Shown here: piece after piece, positions 5,633 to 8,227 of the stretch
How positions within the stretch are numbered: position 1 is the first letter of the stretch
Layout of the letters: each line of letters opens with the position of its first letter
NCBI GenBank assembly: GCA_029288195.1
Contig: JARFPR010000310.1
Location: 1-8,227, forward strand
From: Gammaproteobacteria bacterium
GTDB taxonomy: Bacteria; Pseudomonadota; Gammaproteobacteria; GCA-001735895
Direction of reading: 5' to 3'
Length of the DNA: 8,227 nt
Program-made: the position numbers and the translations under genes
The notes under the pieces: model-generated
Database searches by the model: none
The model's input: the letters and a program-made list of their open reading frames with translations, nothing else
What the model was told of the DNA's origin: nothing

Positions 5633-7492
5633 ATGCTTAGCTTTTCAGATCTCTCGCTGCGACGTTCTACTACTCTGCTATTCGAAGCGGCCGACTTTAA
5701 AATATACCCGGGACAAAAGCTCGGCATTACCGGTGCTAACGGTTGTGGCAAGACGTCGCTGTTTGCATTAATTCGTGGTGAACTGTCATCCGACCAGGGT
5801 CATTTCACGATGCCGCAAGACTGGGCGGTAGCTTCGGTAGAACAGGAAGCCGAACTGAGTGAGCGAATCGCCCTTGAATATGTAATCGATGGTGATGAAG
5901 AGTTAAGACAGGTTGAAACCAGGCTGGTTGAGGCTGAGACCGAAACGGATGCATTATCGATTGCGAGCTGCCATGAACGGCTGCAGGAAATCGACGGTTA
6001 CCAGGCAACCAGTCGCGCGGCAAGGTTGCTTGCAGGACTCGGTTTTAGCGAGGCCGAAATTCGACGACCACTCAATAGCTTCTCCGGGGGCTGGATCATG
6101 CGCCTCAACCTGGCGCGCGCGTTGATGTGCCGCTCCGACCTGTTGTTGCTCGATGAGCCCACCAACCACCTCGACCTCGACGCGGTAATCTGGCTTGAAC
6201 AGTGGTTGAAGCGATACCAGGGTACGTTAATGTTGATTTCGCATGACCGTGATTTCCTCGACGCTGTCGTTACCACCGTGGCCCATATCGAGAATCAGCA
6301 TATCGACCTGTATCGGGGCAATTACACCGCGTTTGAAATGCAACGGGCCGAGCGTCTCGCGCAGCAGCAGGCGGCTCATCAAAAGCAGCAGCAAAGCATC
6401 GCCCACATGCAGGCTTACATCGATCGCTTCCGCGCCAAGGCGTCCAAGGCAAGACAAGCTCAAAGTCGCATCAAGGCCCTCGAAAAAATGCAGCTTATTG
6501 CACCTGCTCATATCGACTCGCCCTTTCACTTCGAGTTTCGCCCACCCAGGGCAATGCCGACTTCACTGCTGAAACTGGGCCGAGTTTCAACCGGTTATGA
6601 CGATAAAACCGTACTTGAGAATATCGAGTTTTCGTTGATCCCGGGCGAGCGTATCGGGTTGCTTGGCCTGAACGGGGCAGGCAAATCGACATTTATTAAG
6701 CTGCTGGCAAACGAATTGCAGCCCTTCGACGGAAATGTGACACGTGCAAAGGATTTGAATGTTGGTTATTTTGCGCAACACCAGGTTGAACAGCTTGATC
6801 TCGAGGCTCACGCCCTGTTGACGATGCAGCGAATGGATTCGAAATTGAGCGAGCGTGAAATCCGGTCTTACCTCGGTGGTTTTAATTTTCGCGGCGAAAA
6901 GGTGTTACAGGCCGTCAAAACCTTTTCCGGCGGCCAAAAAGCGAGGCTGGTTTTGGCATTGTTAATCTGGAGTCGCCCTAATTTACTATTGCTGGATGAA
7001 CCAACCAACCACCTGGATCTGGAAATGCGCCTGGCATTGAACCAGGCTTTACAGGGTTTTGATGGCAGCGTCATCCTGGTATCGCACGATCGACACCTGT
7101 TGCGTAGTGTTTGCGATGACCTTTGGCTGGTGGATGGCGGTATGTTGCAGCACTTCGAGCAGGATCTCGATTACTATCCGTCATGGCTTGCGCAGCGCAA
7201 GTCGCGAGGCGAAAACTCAACCGCATCTACTGTTGTTAGTCATCAGCAAACCCGTCGCCAGCAAAAATTTCAGTTGAACCAGCTCAACAAGATAGAAAAA
7301 AAACTTGCTAAATTACATACCCTGCAGGAAAGCCTCGAACAGAAACTCGAAGACAGTTCAATCTATGATGCCGAGAATCGTGATCAATTGAATGCCAACC
7401 TGGCTGAACAGGCAGAAAACAGAAAACAACTGGACCAGGCCGAAGAGGACTGGTTACGCTTAAGCGAGTCGATAGAACAACAGGCAAACTAG
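5633..7492 (+). CDS. yheS: ABC-F family ATPase, YheS type
   Basis: This is a cytosolic ABC-F ATPase of 619 residues with two nucleotide-binding domains and no membrane segments. ABC-F proteins bind the ribosomal E site and relieve translation problems; the specific role of YheS is less settled. Domain 1: Walker A GANGCGKT (34-41), signature SGGW (151-154), Walker B with D174-E175 in LLLDEPTNHLDLDA, H-switch H204. The inter-domain linker, about 235-290, is Gln/Lys/Arg-rich (RFRAKASKARQAQSRIKALE). Domain 2: Walker A GLNGAGKS (345-352), signature FSGGQ (431-435), Walker B D455-E456, H-switch H485. A charged C-terminal coiled coil covers about 545-615. EYVIDGD, FSGGW.MRLNLA and DLDAVIWLEQWLK match E. 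coli YheS closely, from memory. ATG 5633 (SD GAGAG at 5621-5625) aligns with the YheS N-terminus; an in-frame TTG at 5597 would add 12 unsupported residues. It overlaps the next, convergent gene by 4 bases. Confidence 0.94.
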   Translation: MLSFSDLSLRRSTTLLFEAADFKIYPGQKLGITGANGCGKTSLFALIRGELSSDQGHFTMPQDWAVASVEQEAELSERIALEYVIDGDEELRQVETRLVEAETETDALSIASCHERLQEIDGYQATSRAARLLAGLGFSEAEIRRPLNSFSGGWIMRLNLARALMCRSDLLLLDEPTNHLDLDAVIWLEQWLKRYQGTLMLISHDRDFLDAVVTTVAHIENQHIDLYRGNYTAFEMQRAERLAQQQAAHQKQQQSIAHMQAYIDRFRAKASKARQAQSRIKALEKMQLIAPAHIDSPFHFEFRPPRAMPTSLLKLGRVSTGYDDKTVLENIEFSLIPGERIGLLGLNGAGKSTFIKLLANELQPFDGNVTRAKDLNVGYFAQHQVEQLDLEAHALLTMQRMDSKLSEREIRSYLGGFNFRGEKVLQAVKTFSGGQKARLVLALLIWSRPNLLLLDEPTNHLDLEMRLALNQALQGFDGSVILVSHDRHLLRSVCDDLWLVDGGMLQHFEQDLDYYPSWLAQRKSRGENSTASTVVSHQQTRRQQKFQLNQLNKIEKKLAKLHTLQESLEQKLEDSSIYDAENRDQLNANLAEQAENRKQLDQAEEDWLRLSESIEQQAN

Positions 7493-7498
7493 CTGTTG
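7478..7498. repeat. Small hairpin enclosing the two convergent stop codons
   Basis: CAACAG (7478-7483) and CTGTTG (7493-7498) form a perfect 6-bp stem with a 9-base loop. The loop ends in CTAG (7489-7492), which is the stop of yheS on one strand and of the leftward gene on the other. No T-tract follows on the rightward side and only a weak one (TTCT) on the leftward side. It may protect 3' ends or weakly pause transcription in both directions, or it may be chance. Confidence 0.3.
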
Positions 7499-8227
7499 CG
7501 ACAATTGCACACGATTTGCCCCAGTGTCTTGAGCGCATTTTCGTTGGCCTGGTTCCACGGGGAGCCGCAATTAATACGCAGGTGGTTGCGGAAGCCACGG
7601 GTTGCCGAAAACAGGATTCCCGGGGTTATCGCAATATTGTGCTCGAGCGCGCGGTTAAAAATATCGATGCTGTCGCAACCGCTCGGCATTTCCACCCACA
7701 GCACGTTGCCACCGTGCGGATGTGAAATGCGAGTGCCTTCCGGGAAATTCTTGGAGATCATAAAGCGGCCTCGTTCGACCTGTTCGCGCATCGCCACGCG
7801 CAGTCGTACCAGGTGCCTGTCGTATTGCCCACTGCTGAGAAACTCGGCCAACGCGAGCTGGTTGATCGATGAGGTGGCCGAGGACCAGGCTTGTTTGTAC
7901 TGCAGGAACTTCTTGTAATAGCGGCCCGCGATTACCCAGCCGACGCGATGACCCGGTGCCAGGGTTTTGGAAAAGGATGAACAACTCAGCACGATGTTAT
8001 TGAGGTCATAGGATTTGGCGGGGCGGGGCGGTTTATCGCCGAAATAGACGCTGCCGTAAACGTCGTCCTCGATGAGCGGAATGTCTCGTTCGGCCAGTAA
8101 ATTTACCAGTTCGCGCTTGCTCTCTTCCGGCATCTGGCAGCCCAGCGGGTTGCTGGTGTTGGGTGATGCCATGACTGCCTTGATGTCCATTGTATCGAAG
8201 GCTTCTTCCAGTGCGTCCAGGTTTAAA
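7489..8227 (-). CDS. PLP-dependent aminotransferase-like domain, probable MocR/GntR regulator, 5' end cut off by window
   Basis: The visible 245 or so residues are the C-terminal part of a fold-type I PLP (aminotransferase-like) domain. Seen in order: VMASPNTSNPLG, the PLP-contacting EDDVYG, the PLP-lysine motif SSFSKTLAPGHRVGWV (lysine codon at 7966-7968), a helical region, HPHGGNVLWVEMP, and HLRINCG with the probable carboxylate-binding arginine. The frame stays open to the right edge (residues LNLDALEEAFDT before the ATG at 8190), so that ATG is internal and the true start lies outside. The style, especially FSKTLAPGHRVGW and GGNVLWVE, resembles E. coli YdcR/YjiR, in which a GntR winged-helix domain precedes the PLP domain. 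I infer a MocR-type transcription factor, but the DNA-binding domain is not visible, so a free-standing aminotransferase remains possible. Its end overlaps the yheS end by 4 bases. Confidence 0.88.
   Translation of the reverse strand, partial: LNLDALEEAFDTMDIKAVMASPNTSNPLGCQMPEESKRELVNLLAERDIPLIEDDVYGSVYFGDKPPRPAKSYDLNNIVLSCSSFSKTLAPGHRVGWVIAGRYYKKFLQYKQAWSSATSSINQLALAEFLSSGQYDRHLVRLRVAMREQVERGRFMISKNFPEGTRISHPHGGNVLWVEMPSGCDSIDIFNRALEHNIAITPGILFSATRGFRNHLRINCGSPWNQANENALKTLGQIVCNCRNS

Noticed and set aside
7496..7918. 140-codon rightward open frame opposite the MocR-like gene
   Set aside because: The opposite strand carries the PLP-lysine domain with family motifs; this frame is its shadow.
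1..8227. tRNA, rRNA, CRISPR, transposon or phage features
   Set aside because: I saw no cloverleaf, repeat-spacer pattern, terminal inverted repeats or transposase/integrase motifs. Base composition appears even across the window by eye.

Overview
The window looks like an ordinary chromosomal segment of a Gram-negative bacterium, most likely a gammaproteobacterium. The evidence is a split alpha2beta2 glycyl-tRNA synthetase (glyQ-glyS), an ADP-heptose/LPS gene (gmhB), an outer-membrane beta-barrel protein ending in an aromatic residue, and a YheS-type ABC-F protein. From memory, the order glyQ-glyS-gmhB-plsC matches the conserved arrangement near the origin in Pseudomonas-like genomes. I cannot place the organism more precisely. 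I see no mobile element, CRISPR array, tRNA or rRNA gene, and no stretch over 300 bases without a gene.

Layout. Positions 1-4806 hold a rightward, tightly packed run: the 3' part of glyQ, then glyS (8-base overlap), gmhB (28-base gap), plsC (9-base gap), and an unrecognised outer-membrane barrel gene (36-base gap). The last three appear to start with non-ATG codons (TTG, GTG, GTG). A long imperfect hairpin spans the plsC stop and the ribosome-binding site of the barrel gene. A terminator-like hairpin sits across the end of the barrel gene.

Positions 4803-5516 hold a leftward gene for a probable DUF3581 protein with a MaoC/(R)-hydratase-like Asp-x4-His signature. It converges on the barrel gene with a 4-base stop overlap (TTAA). 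It diverges from yheS (5633-7492, rightward) across a 116-base control region. yheS in turn converges, again with a 4-base stop overlap (CTAG), on a leftward gene (7489 to the right edge) encoding the aminotransferase-like part of a probable MocR/GntR-type regulator or related PLP enzyme. Its N-terminus lies outside the window.

How the genes fit together. glyQS supplies charged tRNA-Gly, gmhB supplies a heptose precursor for LPS core, and plsC makes phosphatidic acid for phospholipids. The barrel protein is an end-product of envelope assembly, so the run joins translation capacity to envelope building. YheS is a ribosome-associated factor. No clearly new multi-gene system is visible. The most interesting items are the RBS-sequestering hairpin, the uncharacterised barrel protein, and the hydratase-like signature in the DUF protein.
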